DNA of 64,000 nt from Streptomyces sp. HUAS CB01 (GCF_030406905.1 NZ_CP129137.1:62001-126000); one strand, 5' to 3'. Shown: positions 35,673 through 44,331, counted from the stretch's first letter. Numbers and translations: made by a program. The notes: generated from the sequence alone by a model not told the origin.

Positions 35673-36301
35673 TCACAGAGCCTCTTTCATCCTGAATAGT
35701 TGCAGGTCAGTATTGATCAGAAACTCATGGGGTTCTCGTCCAGGACGTAGCGGACGTGCGAGCCGCCGAAGTAGCCGGACGCCCGCGTGGCGCAGGGAGT
35801 ACGGCACGTCAGCCAGCAGCGAGGCTGCCTCGGACTCCGTGAGCACCGCGAGCCGGGCCGCCTTCCACACCTCTCCGTACTCCTTGGACAGGAGGTGGCC
35901 GCCCTGTGCGGCACGGAACAGTCGGCCATCCTCGGCGGTGCCGAACTCCTTGATGTGCTCGCGGACCAGGCGCACCAGGACGGGTGGGATCGGAACCGGC
36001 CGGGTCGCCTTACGGGCCCGCTTCTTCAGGCCGCGCGTATCGAACGACTCGCCTGTGTCGGTCCAGCCGGAGCCGACTCGGGGCATGCTCGTCGACAACA
36101 GGACTTCGCCCCAGCATTCTTCGGGAAGAGTGAAGTCGTCCTCAGGAGGCTGGCGGCCTCCCCGGGGCGGTTGGCCGCGTACTAGAGGCAGCCGAAGAAC
36201 GCCATCAGGTGTCGTCCGCGTGCGCCCTGCTCACCGACGGCGTCAATGAGCGACTTCGCCAGCTTTGGCCCGGGGACGAACCGGAAGTCGATCTCGTCGT
36301 C
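35673..36301 (-). pseudogene. Tyrosine recombinase (integrase), C-terminal part after IS insertion
   Basis: Minus-strand pieces read DDEIDFRFVPGPKLAKSLID and HLMAFFGCL, then an in-frame TAG (36182-36184), YAANRPGEAASLL, and in another frame EECWGEVLLSTSMPRVGSGW, TRPVPIPPVLVRLVREHIKE and LLADVPYSLRHAGVRL. These fit the catalytic domain of actinobacterial phage-type integrases; LRH belongs to the R-H-x-x-R box. A further shift leads to FGGSHVRYVLDENPMSF. The gene therefore carries a stop, frameshifts and an IS insertion. The N-terminal side continues at 37197. Confidence 0.75.
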
Positions 36302-37196
36302 AGTGAGCCCTTTCCAACTTGTGGCAGCAGCGAGCCAGTTGGGATGACAACGTGGTGAAGCCCCTGGTAGATGGGTTTTCGACCAAGAGAACCGTCTCCA
36401 CCAGAGGCTTCGCATGCTTGTCTACCCTTCGGGCGTCGACGTGTCCAGCTCTGCCCTGCGCTTTCTGTCCGCCCGTCTGCGGCAGCACCGTCGCGCGATC
36501 GGCTCCCGCTGGAGGCGTCTGAACCCCGGCCGCCAGGCCCTGCTCGCACTCGCCCACCTGCGGATGGGAAACACGTATGCCCAGCTCGCGGCCGGATTCG
36601 GTATCGGAACCACGACCGCCTACCGGTATGCCACCGAGGCTGTCGAACTCCTGGCAGGCCTCGCGCCCACCCTGGCCGACGCGATCCGGGTCGCGTCGAC
36701 GAAGGCGTTCGTGATCCTCGACGGCACACTCCTGCCGACCGACCGCATCGCCGCGGACCGGCCCTTCTACTCCGGGAAACACAAGAAACACGGGATGAAC
36801 CTGCAGGTCCTCACGGATCCCTTCGGCCGGCTGCTGTGGGCCTCGCCGGCCCTGCCCGGCGCCGTCCACGATGTCCGCGCGGCCCGCGAGCACGGCATCG
36901 TCGACGCCCTTGCCGCAGCCGACATCAAGTGCTGGGCGGACAAGGCATATCGGGGTGCCAGCGGGACCGTTCGCACCCCCTACTGGGGCCGCTGGGAAAC
37001 CCTTTCCACCGGTCAGCAGGCCGTCAACCGGTCCCACGCGAAGATTCGCGCACTCGTCGAGCAGGCCATGGCCACCCTCAAATCCTGGCGGCTCCTCCGC
37101 AAGCTCCGGTGCTCGACCGCCCGCGTCACCAGCCTCGTCCGGGCCGTCCTCGCCCTGCATCTGGCCAGCTCAGAGTGAGGATGGAAAAGGCTCAGT
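36302..37196 (+). mobile_element. IS5-group insertion sequence with 3-bp target duplication
   Basis: The element is 36305-37193 (889 bp). Its ends GAGCCCTTTCCA and TGGAAAAGGCTC form a 12-bp inverted repeat with one mismatch. AGT is duplicated at 36302-36304 and 37194-37196. Deleting the element and one AGT rejoins the interrupted integrase frame as PPET-DDEIDF. It carries one transposase gene. Confidence 0.85.
36414..37178 (+). CDS. IS5-group (DDE_Tnp_4) transposase, intact
   Basis: 254 aa from ATG 36414. The N-terminal helix-turn-helix is about residues 38-80 (GRQALLALAHLRMGNTYAQL, then GIGTTTAYRYATEAVELL). The DDE core shows FVILDGTLLPTDRIA (first Asp), ALPGAVHDVRAARE (second Asp region), KCWADKAYRGASG, and VEQAMATLKSWRLLRKLRCS (Glu). 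No frameshift or stop is visible and both ends of the element are present, so it may still move. The C-terminal scrap at 7300-7500 belongs to a relative. Confidence 0.88.
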   Translation: MLVYPSGVDVSSSALRFLSARLRQHRRAIGSRWRRLNPGRQALLALAHLRMGNTYAQLAAGFGIGTTTAYRYATEAVELLAGLAPTLADAIRVASTKAFVILDGTLLPTDRIAADRPFYSGKHKKHGMNLQVLTDPFGRLLWASPALPGAVHDVRAAREHGIVDALAAADIKCWADKAYRGASGTVRTPYWGRWETLSTGQQAVNRSHAKIRALVEQAMATLKSWRLLRKLRCSTARVTSLVRAVLALHLASSE

Positions 37197-37400
37197 CTCG
37201 GGCGGGGTCCAGTCGACCTTGTCCAGGGGCAGAGCCGTCAGCAGCTCCCTTTCCACGGCGTACCGGAGACCGTTGCTGAAGACCGTCCGCTTGCGGTTCA
37301 CCGTGTTCTCGGCAGCGGCGGTGCCGTCCTGCTTCAGCTTGGGCGCGTCGAGCGCCGTGCGCACCACCGAGCCCTGCCTTGCCTGAGTCCCCTCGGGACG
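37197..37400 (-). pseudogene. Integrase remnant, core-binding domain side of the IS
   Basis: Minus frame reads LDAPKLKQDGTAAAENTVNR, RTVFSNGLRYAVERELLTA and LPLDKVDWTPPET, the SAM-like core-binding domain that precedes DDEIDF at 36301. The beginning of the gene is missing; the MerR promoter starts at 37441. Confidence 0.7.
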
Positions 37401-37440
37401 GCTGCTGCGCGTTCGGCCCTTGCTGCCTCGAGTGCGGCTC

Positions 37441-37481
37441 TTGACCCTCACGTGGCGTCAGACTGCATAGTCGGTGCCGTG
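37441..37481 (+). promoter_or_regulatory. MerR-type promoter with 19-bp spacer, leaderless start
   Basis: TTGACC (37441-37446), 19 bases, CATAGT (37466-37471), then GTG at 37479, eight bases after the -10. The over-long spacer is a hallmark of promoters activated by MerR proteins. Confidence 0.5.
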
Positions 37482-38618
37482 GAGGATCACTGGACCGTGG
37501 GACGCGTGGCCGGGCTGGCCGGCGTGAGCGTCCGCACACTGCATCACTACGACGAGATCGGGCTCGTTCGGCCGTCGGCGCGGACCGCGGCCGGGTACCG
37601 GGCCTATTCAGCGGGCGACGTGGAGCGGCTGCGGGAGGTACTGGCCTATCGGCGACTGGGCTTCGGGCTGCGCGAGGTTGCGGCACTGGTCGGCGACCCG
37701 TCCGCCGACGCGGTCGCGCACCTGCGCCGACTGCGCGGCCTGCTGCTTGAACGGCGCGATCGCGCCGACGCGATGGTGACGGCCATCGATACGGAAATCG
37801 AGGCACGGGCAAAAGGACTGAGGGTGACACCGGAGGAGCAACTGGAGATGCTCGGCGCACGGCTGTACGACGCGATCGGCAACGCGTACACCGCGACACG
37901 GCGTACCGACCCGCGGATCGCCGCGCAGATCTGGGACGCGCTGGGCGACGCGCAGACGGTGCTGAACGTCGGGGCCGGCACCGGCTCCTACGAGCCTGCT
38001 GATCGGGACGTGACCGCGGTGGAGCCATCGGCGGTGATGCGTGAGCAGCGGCCTGCCCGCGCGGCGCTGTGCGTGGCCGCCGCCGCGGAGCGTCTGCCGT
38101 TCGAGGATCAGTCCTTCGACGTCGCGATGGCCGTCTCAACTGTTCACCACTGGGGTGACCCGATGGCGGGGCTGCGCGAAATGCGGCGCGTGGCCCGCCG
38201 CGCGGTGGTACTCACGTTCGACACCGACGAGCCAGGATGGCAGGACCGGTTCTGGCTCACCCGCGACTATCTGCCCGAGTTCACCACCGTCCTTGCTGAA
38301 TTCCCTTCACTTGCCGGGATGGCCGACGCGATCGGCGCCCGCGCTGAACCGGTACCCATCCCGTGGGACTGCATCGACGGCCTGTTCGAGGCGTACTGGC
38401 GTCGGCCGGAGGCGTATCTGCAGGATCACGTGCGCCGTGCGATGTCCGTGTGGACGAGGGTCGGGCCGGAGGCCGAGCAGCGGGCGGTGCGAAGCCTGAG
38501 CGACGACCTCCGCTCCGGCCGGTGGGCCAATCGCAACAGCGACCTCGCCGACCTCGACACGGCGGACCTCGGCCTCCGCCTGCTCATATCGGGACCAAAC
38601 GCCAATCCCGGTCATTGA
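37479..38618 (+). CDS. MerR-type regulator fused to a SAM-dependent methyltransferase domain
   Basis: 379 aa from GTG 37479 (MEDHWTVG), chosen because the promoter places the transcript start there; GTG 37452 is also in frame. Residues ~4-75 are a MerR DNA-binding domain: TVGRVAGLAGVSVRTLHHYD, RPSARTAAGYRAYSAGDVER, followed by a dimerisation helix to ~115. Residues ~150-250 are a class I methyltransferase: VLNVGAGTGSYEPADRDVTA (SAM loop), AERLPFEDQSFDVAMAVSTV and MRRVARRAVVLTFD. The link suggests a sensor whose effector domain binds SAM or modifies its inducer. It sits beside the integrase remnant. Confidence 0.85.
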   Translation: MEDHWTVGRVAGLAGVSVRTLHHYDEIGLVRPSARTAAGYRAYSAGDVERLREVLAYRRLGFGLREVAALVGDPSADAVAHLRRLRGLLLERRDRADAMVTAIDTEIEARAKGLRVTPEEQLEMLGARLYDAIGNAYTATRRTDPRIAAQIWDALGDAQTVLNVGAGTGSYEPADRDVTAVEPSAVMREQRPARAALCVAAAAERLPFEDQSFDVAMAVSTVHHWGDPMAGLREMRRVARRAVVLTFDTDEPGWQDRFWLTRDYLPEFTTVLAEFPSLAGMADAIGARAEPVPIPWDCIDGLFEAYWRRPEAYLQDHVRRAMSVWTRVGPEAEQRAVRSLSDDLRSGRWANRNSDLADLDTADLGLRLLISGPNANPGH

Positions 38619-38744
38619 ACTGGTGCCTTGGGCGCGGCTCAGGGAGTGTGCGGACGGCGTCTGCACGGCGACCAGGTCAACTGCTGTGATCCGGTCGGCG
38701 CCCTCTGCCGATCGCCCCCACGGGCCAAATGCTCGAATCAGCTG

Positions 38745-39240
38745 CCGGTGAGGGCGCCGCGCCCGGTGTCCGACGCGTCGGTGTACGGGTTCGGCCACTC
38801 TGGCGAGGGGCGAGGCCGACTCCTCCTGCGCGAGGGCGCGCTCGTACAGGAGCTCGCCTGTCATCCCGGGAAGGAAGCAGCCGGCGGGCCAGCTCCTCTG
38901 GCACGGGGGCGGGTCGATGACCACCAACCGCGCCCCGTCCACGGCCGGGATGTCCGTGGGTTTGCCTTCGTTCCACACCCACTCTGCTTCGGTGCGCTGA
39001 CGAGATTGAAGGAGCCACAGGTCGCCACCATCCCGGACTGGTCGCGGCAACAGACGACGGCTTCGGGCGTCGAGGCCTCGCCCTCGACGAGGCCCCTGCG
39101 ATCAGAGCGTCGCCAAGGAGGGTGTGCAGTTGGAAGTTGTCGCCGATGCCGGACAAGCGCAGCACGAACCCGGCGCCGCTCAACCGTTCGAACGCGATCA
39201 GCGGCTCAACACCGGCTGCTCCCGGCGGACCTCGGCCGGT
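38745..39240 (-). pseudogene. Decayed conserved actinobacterial protein
   Basis: Minus-strand pieces in two frames: LIAFERLSGAGFVLRLSGIG with DNFQLHTLLGDALIAG, then WVWNEGKPTDIPAVDGARLV, VIDPPPCQRSWPAGCFLPGM and LLYERALAQEESA. They look like consecutive parts of one protein of unknown function, with a frameshift near 39060 and no start. 38619-38744 shows nothing. Confidence 0.5.
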
Positions 39241-39263
39241 GTGAAGGATTCGCCGGGCCCCGG

Positions 39264-39548
39264 TCAGTCCCAGAGGGAGATCGCCAGGACCAGGGCGGCG
39301 ACCGGGAGCAGCAGCCACGGCTCTGCCAGGACCAGGAGGCCGATGGAGATCAGGGCCAAGTACGCCAGTGCCTTGGCGGTGCGCCGCCGGGCTTTGCCCT
39401 GCTTCTTCGGGCCCTTGTCGTGCGGCGCCGCCGCTGCGGCGAGGGGCGCATCGAGGACGCCGGTGCCGGCGGCAGTGCCCGCGGCGGTACCGGTTGCGGT
39501 TGTCGCGGTGCCGGCTGCGCTTGCGGTGTTCGTGTCTTCGTTCGTCAT
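39264..39548 (-). CDS. Small membrane protein with Ala/Thr-rich head
   Basis: 94 aa from ATG 39548. Residues 1-35 are low complexity (TNEDTNTASAAGTATTATGT). A basic stretch (DKGPKKQGKARRRTAK) precedes one long or two short hydrophobic helices (ALAYLALISIGLLVLAEPWL, LLPVAALVLAISLW). Positive-inside topology puts the head in the cytoplasm. Not recognised. Confidence 0.5.
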   Translation of the reverse strand: MTNEDTNTASAAGTATTATGTAAGTAAGTGVLDAPLAAAAAPHDKGPKKQGKARRRTAKALAYLALISIGLLVLAEPWLLLPVAALVLAISLWD

Positions 39549-39655
39549 GGGATTCAGCCTCGTCGTGGCAGCACCGTCCTCGCGTCGGCGATCGCCGCCT
39601 ATCTGGGTGATGACCACCGACGCGTACGCAGTACCGGTGCGGCGAGAGTCGGCCC

Positions 39656-40030
39656 TTGGACACGGTCTTGGATCGGACGGAGATCATCTTGTGGGTACGA
39701 CGTGCGGACGGCCGCTGGTCGGACAGGACGGTCTGGGTGGTGGTGCTCGACGGGGAGGCGTACGTCCGCTCGGCGTTCGGGCGACGCAGTGCCTGGTACC
39801 GCCAGGTTCTGCGGCACGCGGAGGTCGAGGTGGAGGTGGCCGGGGCCCAGCTGACCGCCACCCTCCGGCCCGCGGAGGACCCCGAGCTCGTCCGACGCGT
39901 CTCCGACGCCTACCGGGCCAAGTACGGGCTGAACTGGCTTGGCCCCGTGGACTCGATGAACGCGCCCGAGGCCGCGGCCACCACCATGCGGCTGACTGAT
40001 GTCGGGCAGGTCGCGCAACTGCCTGCGTGA
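39656..40030 (+). CDS. DUF2255-like protein (split-barrel)
   Basis: 124 aa from TTG 39656, a rare start with no clear ribosome site, so the true start is uncertain. ILWVRRADGRWSDRTVWVVV, GEAYVRSAFGRRSAWYRQVL and VSDAYRAKYGLNWLGPVDSM match DUF2255, a family with a flavin-oxidoreductase-like barrel. The last dozen codons read through the end of the convergent LuxR remnant and may not be native. Confidence 0.6.
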   Translation: MDTVLDRTEIILWVRRADGRWSDRTVWVVVLDGEAYVRSAFGRRSAWYRQVLRHAEVEVEVAGAQLTATLRPAEDPELVRRVSDAYRAKYGLNWLGPVDSMNAPEAAATTMRLTDVGQVAQLPA

Positions 40031-40762
40031 CGTGAGCTGGAGCTTGCGGAAGATGTTGCGCAGGTGCGCGTCGACGGTCCGCGGGCTGAGGAACAGCTTT
40101 GCCGCCACCTCCTTGGAGGTGGCGCCGTCGGCGACCAGGCGTGCGATGTGCACCTCCTGCATCGTCAGCTGGTCCGACGCCTTGGCGGTCCGGCTCCGGG
40201 CCTGTTCGCCCGTGGCCCGCAGCTCGCCGGCGGCGCGCCATCATGAAGCCCAGTGACGGCCGCTTGGCCCACACCTCCTCGTCGGCGTCGGCGAGGACCG
40301 GTCGCAGCATGTCCCCCGCCACCGGATGCCCGTCACCGACCAGACTGATCATGCCGGTCAGGACCGCCGCCGCGCCGGATGCGGCTCGTCCGCCGGCGGG
40401 GCCTTCCGTGCGGCCTCCACCACCTGGTCGAGGCCGCCGAGCAGCAGGCCCATCTCGATGGCGTCCAGACAGCACTCCCGTGACCAGGCGGGGTCGGCGG
40501 CCGCCAGGTGTCCGGCGGCACGCAGGAGGTACGCAGTGGGGCCGTCCTCTCCCCGTCGGCGGACGAACGACAACCTGCCGCGGAGCAGGTCGGCCCTGGT
40601 GGCCTGGCGCGGATCGTCGGTCACCGCTGTGGTGAGCAGGTCGGCTGCGGTGTCGTAGTCGCCCACCGAGAGCTTGGCCCGGACTGCGGCGAGGACCCGC
40701 TCGGTGCGTCGGTCCGGGCTGGTCGTGAGCGCGGCGGACCGTTCGAGGAAGGCCGCGGCGAG
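40003..40762 (-). pseudogene. Large LuxR-family (LAL-type) regulator, C-terminal remnant
   Basis: Minus-strand pieces: AAAFLERSAALTTSPDRRTE and VLAAVRAKLSVGDYDTAADL (TPR-like region), then LDAIEMGLLLGGLDQVVEAA; after a shift near 40395, LTGMISLVGDGHPVAGDMLR and VWAKRPSLGFMMAR; after another near 40245, TMQEVHIARLVADGATSKEV with SPRTVDAHLRNIFRKLQLTS, the LuxR helix-turn-helix. The ATPase part is missing; homology ends at 40762 where an MFS piece begins on the other strand. Confidence 0.75.
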
Positions 40763-40764
40763 GC

Positions 40765-40969
40765 CTTCGTCCGGCTCACCGCGATGGCCTCCGCAGGTCT
40801 CGCGGCCGCCGACAGCGGCCTGGCCGGCGGGCTGGTCAACGCCACCCGGCAGATCGGCGGAGCCGTCGGCCTCTCCTTCCTGACCCTGTTCCCCTCCCCC
40901 GGCGCCGCCTTCCTGGCCTGCGCCGCCCTGACCCTGCTCATCTCCGCACTCGTGACCCGAAAGGCATGA
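40765..40969 (+). pseudogene. MFS (EmrB/QacA) transporter, C-terminal fragment
   Basis: FVRLTAMASAGLAAADSGLA with GGLVNATRQIGGAVGLSFLT is the typical late loop and helix of DHA2 transporters, followed by a last helix FLACAALTLLISALVTRKA. There is an internal deletion between them. The stop overlaps the next start by four bases. Confidence 0.65.
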
Positions 40970-41180
40970 GCATGACTCTGGAAAAGCCCTACATCAGCGG
41001 CCACTTCACACCCGTCACCGACGAGATCACCAGCCACGGTCTGAACGTGCGCGGCACTCTCCCGCCCGAGCTGAACGGCCGCTACTTCCGCAACGGCCAC
41101 AACCCGAAGCCGGGTGTCACCCCCAGCCACTGGTTCCGTGGCGAGGGCATGATCCACGGCATCCGCCTCAAAGACGGCCG
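40966..41180 (+). pseudogene. Carotenoid oxygenase, N-terminal fragment
   Basis: MTLEKPYISGHFTPVTDEIT, GTLPPELNGRYFRNGHNPKP and SHWFRGEGMIHGIRLKDGR match the start of carotenoid cleavage dioxygenases (first iron-ligand His region follows WF.G.GM.H). Homology stops at 41180, where a PP2C remnant on the opposite strand begins. Only one His-containing segment remains, so it cannot bind iron. Confidence 0.7.
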
Positions 41181-41660
41181 GAGTTCGTCGGGCGGCATGT
41201 CGATGTCGGCCAGCGTTCGGACGGCTGTCCGCAGCCGTCCCATGGTGGCGGCGGCGTGAATGCCGTGTCCGACCACATCGCCCACCACCAGGGCGACGCG
41301 GGCTCCGGACAGTGGGATGACGTCGTACCAGTCGCCGCCGACGCCGGCCTGGGCCTCTGCGGGCGGGGAGCGACAAGCGATCTCCACGGCCGACTGCTCT
41401 GCGGTGTGCTGCGGGAGCAGAATGCGCTGCAAGGTGAGGGCAGTCGCACGCGCGTGCGTGTAGCGGCGGGCTTTGTCAACGGCCGCCGCCGCCCTGGCGG
41501 CGATCTCCTGCGCGAGGAGCAGGTCCTCGTCGTCGAAGGGATCGGGGTTGCGGTGCCGGATGAACTGCGCGAAGCCCAAGGTGGAGTCTCGGGCCCGCAG
41601 TGGCACCACCGGCGTCGAGTGGGACCGGTGGTCGCCAGCGTCACAGGGCGCTGGCGGGCC
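41181..41660 (-). pseudogene. GAF-PP2C (SpoIIE-type) phosphatase fragment
   Basis: Minus frame: LGFAQFIRHRNPDPFDDEDL (end of a GAF domain), RATALTLQRILLPQHTAEQS, GGDWYDVIPLSGARVALVVG and DVVGHGIHAAATMGRLRTAV. GGDWYD and GDVVGHG hold the metal-binding Asp residues of SpoIIE phosphatases. The domain ends abruptly at the carotenoid oxygenase junction, losing the final metal ligands. Confidence 0.75.
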
Positions 41661-41975
41661 GGTCTGCCGGGAGGGCTGTCAGCCCGCGCGGTTCACCGTC
41701 GGCTCGCGCTCTCGACACCGGTCAGCCTTGCCGATGAGCGGCGAGCCATGGAGCGCGGGAAGGTGGGCGCTGCGAAGCAGGTAGCGGGTTGCTTCCGCAC
41801 AGCGGCTGGTCTCACCGGGGCGGGTCGGCCACGGAGTGGCCGCGAACATCCTGACCGAGGCCCGCGTCGACCCGGCCGCCCACGACGCCCCGACCGCGGA
41901 CATCCACTCACCATGGCGGGTAACACCGTGGCGTAGACGTCCGTGTGCCTGCCTCAGGTCGCCCCCTGACGCGAC
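41661..41975. other. No gene recognised
   Basis: Frames on either strand lack known motifs; probably further remnant sequence upstream of the PP2C piece. Confidence 0.35.
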
Positions 41976-42401
41976 TCACCCTTCGGCGAGGAAGTGCGCC
42001 AGCAGGCGGTCGAAGTCGCTGTGGCGGAGTTCGGCCCCCCGTGGCACTACTGCCTCCGTTTCCCGCAGGAACGCCTTGAATTCCCGCTCTGGGGCCTTGA
42101 GCAGGGCCGTACCGGACGGCGAGTTGAGAAGGATGTACAAGTCGCGGTAGCCCTCCTCGCCGGTGGGCCATATGCGAACGTCTCCCTCACCGGCGGGACC
42201 CTCCAGGCCCTCGATCAGCAAATCGCGCCCGATGATCCATTCCACCGACTCGTCGCTGTCGACATCGGTGGTGAATGCGGCATGGACCACATAGGGATCA
42301 CTCGGCTCGTACCGCAGATTCATGATCATGGGCAAGGACGTCGCATGCACGCCGACAAGCTTCACAGGTAGCCCCTGGATCACAGTTCTCAATGACTTCA
42401 T
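41976..42401 (-). CDS. SsgA-like sporulation/cell-division regulator (SALP)
   Basis: 141 aa, usual SALP length. YEPSDPYVVHAAFTTDVDSD, VEWIIGRDLLIEGLEGPAGE, GDVRIWPTGEEGYRDLYILL and LLKAPEREFKAFLRETEAVV fit the family consensus (P.DPyaV...F......v.W.f.RdLL..G...p.G.GDV). SALPs occur only in sporulating actinomycetes and help place septa and remodel peptidoglycan. A second, diverged SALP lies 380 bases upstream in the same direction. Confidence 0.9.
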   Translation of the reverse strand: MKSLRTVIQGLPVKLVGVHATSLPMIMNLRYEPSDPYVVHAAFTTDVDSDESVEWIIGRDLLIEGLEGPAGEGDVRIWPTGEEGYRDLYILLNSPSGTALLKAPEREFKAFLRETEAVVPRGAELRHSDFDRLLAHFLAEG

Positions 42402-42784
42402 TGGGTCTTACTCCTGGCTCTTCGAGTCACCCGGGGAGGGCCGCCGGAAGGGCTGTCGTCGGATTCAAAGGGGCTGCACAGAGACGTGGTTACTGCGAGG
42501 ACTGGTGGCGGTCGGCACGAGGACACCTGCAGGGGCAGTTCGTCGTGCCGTCGCGCCCGGCCGGCGGGAGCGGGCGAGGCCACCACTGCCTGGCCGGATC
42601 CATCACGAAGACAAAGGGCGCCCTTGGTCTCAGCGATCGACGCTGTACCGGTCGTGGTTGTGGTGAACCGACTCGTCACGGTCCCCACCTTGACGCCGGC
42701 GTGATTGCCGTCCCACACGTAGCTGACGCCGCGGCCTCAACCGCAGTCTGCCTTCTGGCCGCATCATTCGTCACAGGCCGACCG
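42402..42784. other. No gene recognised
   Basis: Intergenic stretch between the two SALP genes with no known motif or clear promoter. Confidence 0.35.
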
Positions 42785-43591
42785 TCAGCGCAGGGGTGAG
42801 TCCACGGTGGGCGTCAGGAGGGTCTCGTCGAGGCCGACGATCTGGCTGATGTCGAAGCCCTCCATGTCCGCGCGGAATTCAGGACTCGACAGGTATGCCC
42901 CCAGCCGCTCCTGCACGTCGTCGGCGTCCTTGTAGGAAACAAGGGCGTACAGCCGGGGAGTGTCGCTTTCGGGCGCCGCGGGCACCGTCCAGACGCCGTG
43001 GGTGGTGATCCGGTGCTTGGCCATGCCGGGAATGTGCTGCGCCCAGATCTTCTCGTAGGCGGCGAGCGCGTCGGAGTTGCGCAGGGTGTAGACGCGAAGT
43101 TGGTACTGGGACATGACACTGGTTTCCTTTTCTTCTGAGCTTCTTCTGAGCATGGATGGTCGGCGGTCAGAGCCTCGGGGCAGGAGGTGTGCCAGTTCGG
43201 CATCCCAGTCGATGAGTCCGGACTCGGTCCCCCGTGGCACCAGAGCCTGGGTGTCCTGAAGGAAGGACGAGATGTCCTGCACGCAGGCCTCGAGCAAGGC
43301 GGTGCCTGCGGAAGACCCGAGGGCGATGTAGATCGACTCGTCGACCCGCCCCGCGGACGACCAGATCCGGACATCCGCGTGGCCTGCGGAAGCCTCCAGC
43401 CCGTCAGCCAGAAGATCCCGCCCCAGTACCCATTCGACCGGTTCGGCACAGTCGACGAAGAAGGCGGCACGGACGACATGGGGATCAGCGGGCTCGTAGC
43501 ACAGATGTACGCAGAGGGGCAACGAGTGGACGTGCGAGACGACCAGTTGCACGGCCACCCGCCGTTCTACGGACTTCAAGGACTTCTTCAT
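42785..43591 (-). CDS. SsgA-like protein fused in frame to a NIPSNAP domain
   Basis: 268 aa from ATG 43591 (AGGGAAG upstream). Residues 1-~140 are a SALP: YEPADPHVVRAAFFVDCAEP, VEWVLGRDLLADGLEASAGH, ADVRIWSSAGRVDESIYIAL. Residues ~160-268 are a NIPSNAP/ABM-like ferredoxin fold: MSQYQLRVYTLRNSDALAAY, IWAQHIPGMAKHRITTHGVW, PRLYALVSYKDADDVQERLG. Between them is an 11-bp tandem duplication (43130-43151). ATG 43114 with AAGGAAA upstream could start NIPSNAP alone, so both a fusion and a separate protein may be made. Nothing marks a stop between the domains. Confidence 0.75.
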   Translation of the reverse strand: MKKSLKSVERRVAVQLVVSHVHSLPLCVHLCYEPADPHVVRAAFFVDCAEPVEWVLGRDLLADGLEASAGHADVRIWSSAGRVDESIYIALGSSAGTALLEACVQDISSFLQDTQALVPRGTESGLIDWDAELAHLLPRGSDRRPSMLRRSSEEKETSVMSQYQLRVYTLRNSDALAAYEKIWAQHIPGMAKHRITTHGVWTVPAAPESDTPRLYALVSYKDADDVQERLGAYLSSPEFRADMEGFDISQIVGLDETLLTPTVDSPLR

Positions 43592-43733
43592 CGGCTTCCC
43601 TGGGTAGGGCTCAGCGGTGCCTCTCATCGGCCTGTGATGAAGAGACAGCGCGGGCGGGAGGCGGTAAAGCAGGGGGCGGGCGCAGGACGGCACCCGCGCA
43701 CCGCATGAGGAGTGGCGCTGAACTCACTCGGCC

Positions 43734-43763
43734 GGCGGTCGGGGACGTCGCCCCCCGACCGCC
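43734..43763. terminator. Stem-loop between the SALP fusion and secreted-protein genes
   Basis: GGCGGTCGGGG (43734-43744) and CCCCGACCGCC (43753-43763), an 11-bp stem with an 8-base loop, 70 bases past the secreted-protein stop. Confidence 0.55.
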
Positions 43764-43832
43764 AGCGGGATCCCCGCCGCCGGCAGGGACAGAGCCGAGG
43801 GGAACTTCTTGCGCACACGACCGATACCCGTC

Positions 43833-44249
43833 TCACCGGTCGTCGTCGCGGCTCAGGTCATGGTGGTGCCTGCCCGCGCCGTCGTGCTCGTTTCGGTTCC
43901 CGTCGTGGCGGTAGGACCTGTCGTACGTCCGGCCGTGCCCCTCGCCCTCCCAGCGGTAGAAGTGACCATCGCGGTAGTAGAGACCGTCGCAGTCGTGCCG
44001 GGTCGAGTCGGTGCCGTGGTGGTCCTGGTGCCAGCCGCGGGCCTCGTCGCAGGAGTAGCCCCGCTCGAGCAGGTAGCCGACACCGTGGTCCCAGCTGTAG
44101 TCAGCGGCCACGGCCCCGTCGGTCGGGCGCTGGGCGTGCGTGGACGCAAGGGGTGCGGCCGAAGCGGTGCCACCGGCACCGAGGACGGCGGCACCGGCGA
44201 CCGCGACGGAGGAGACAGCGAGGGTGATGCGCTTCGCGAGCTTGTTCAT
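43833..44249 (-). CDS. Secreted His/Asp/Arg-rich small protein
   Basis: 138 aa from ATG 44249 (GAAGGAAAG upstream). The signal peptide is KLAKRITLAVSSVAVAGAAV to about ASA-A at 32. The mature part has VGYLLERGYSCDEARGWHQD and HDCDGLYYRDGHFYRWEGEG, with two Cys that may pair, and a tail dominated by His, Asp and Arg that could bind metal. The family is not recognised. Its upstream region holds two TetR-type palindromes shared with the divergent reductase gene. Confidence 0.65.
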   Translation of the reverse strand: MNKLAKRITLAVSSVAVAGAAVLGAGGTASAAPLASTHAQRPTDGAVAADYSWDHGVGYLLERGYSCDEARGWHQDHHGTDSTRHDCDGLYYRDGHFYRWEGEGHGRTYDRSYRHDGNRNEHDGAGRHHHDLSRDDDR

Positions 44250-44331
44250 GATCTTTCCTTCACGAGGGGATCTGCGCCAACGGCGGTTCTGACAGGTGAT
44301 GCATGACGCCCGGTGGGGTCCGAGCGAGCAG

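Noticed and set aside
38677..39861. 394-codon minus frame as a single protein
   Set aside because: Only its middle part resembles a real protein and needs a frameshift to continue; the rest is antisense to the DUF2255 gene and the frame of the small membrane protein differs.
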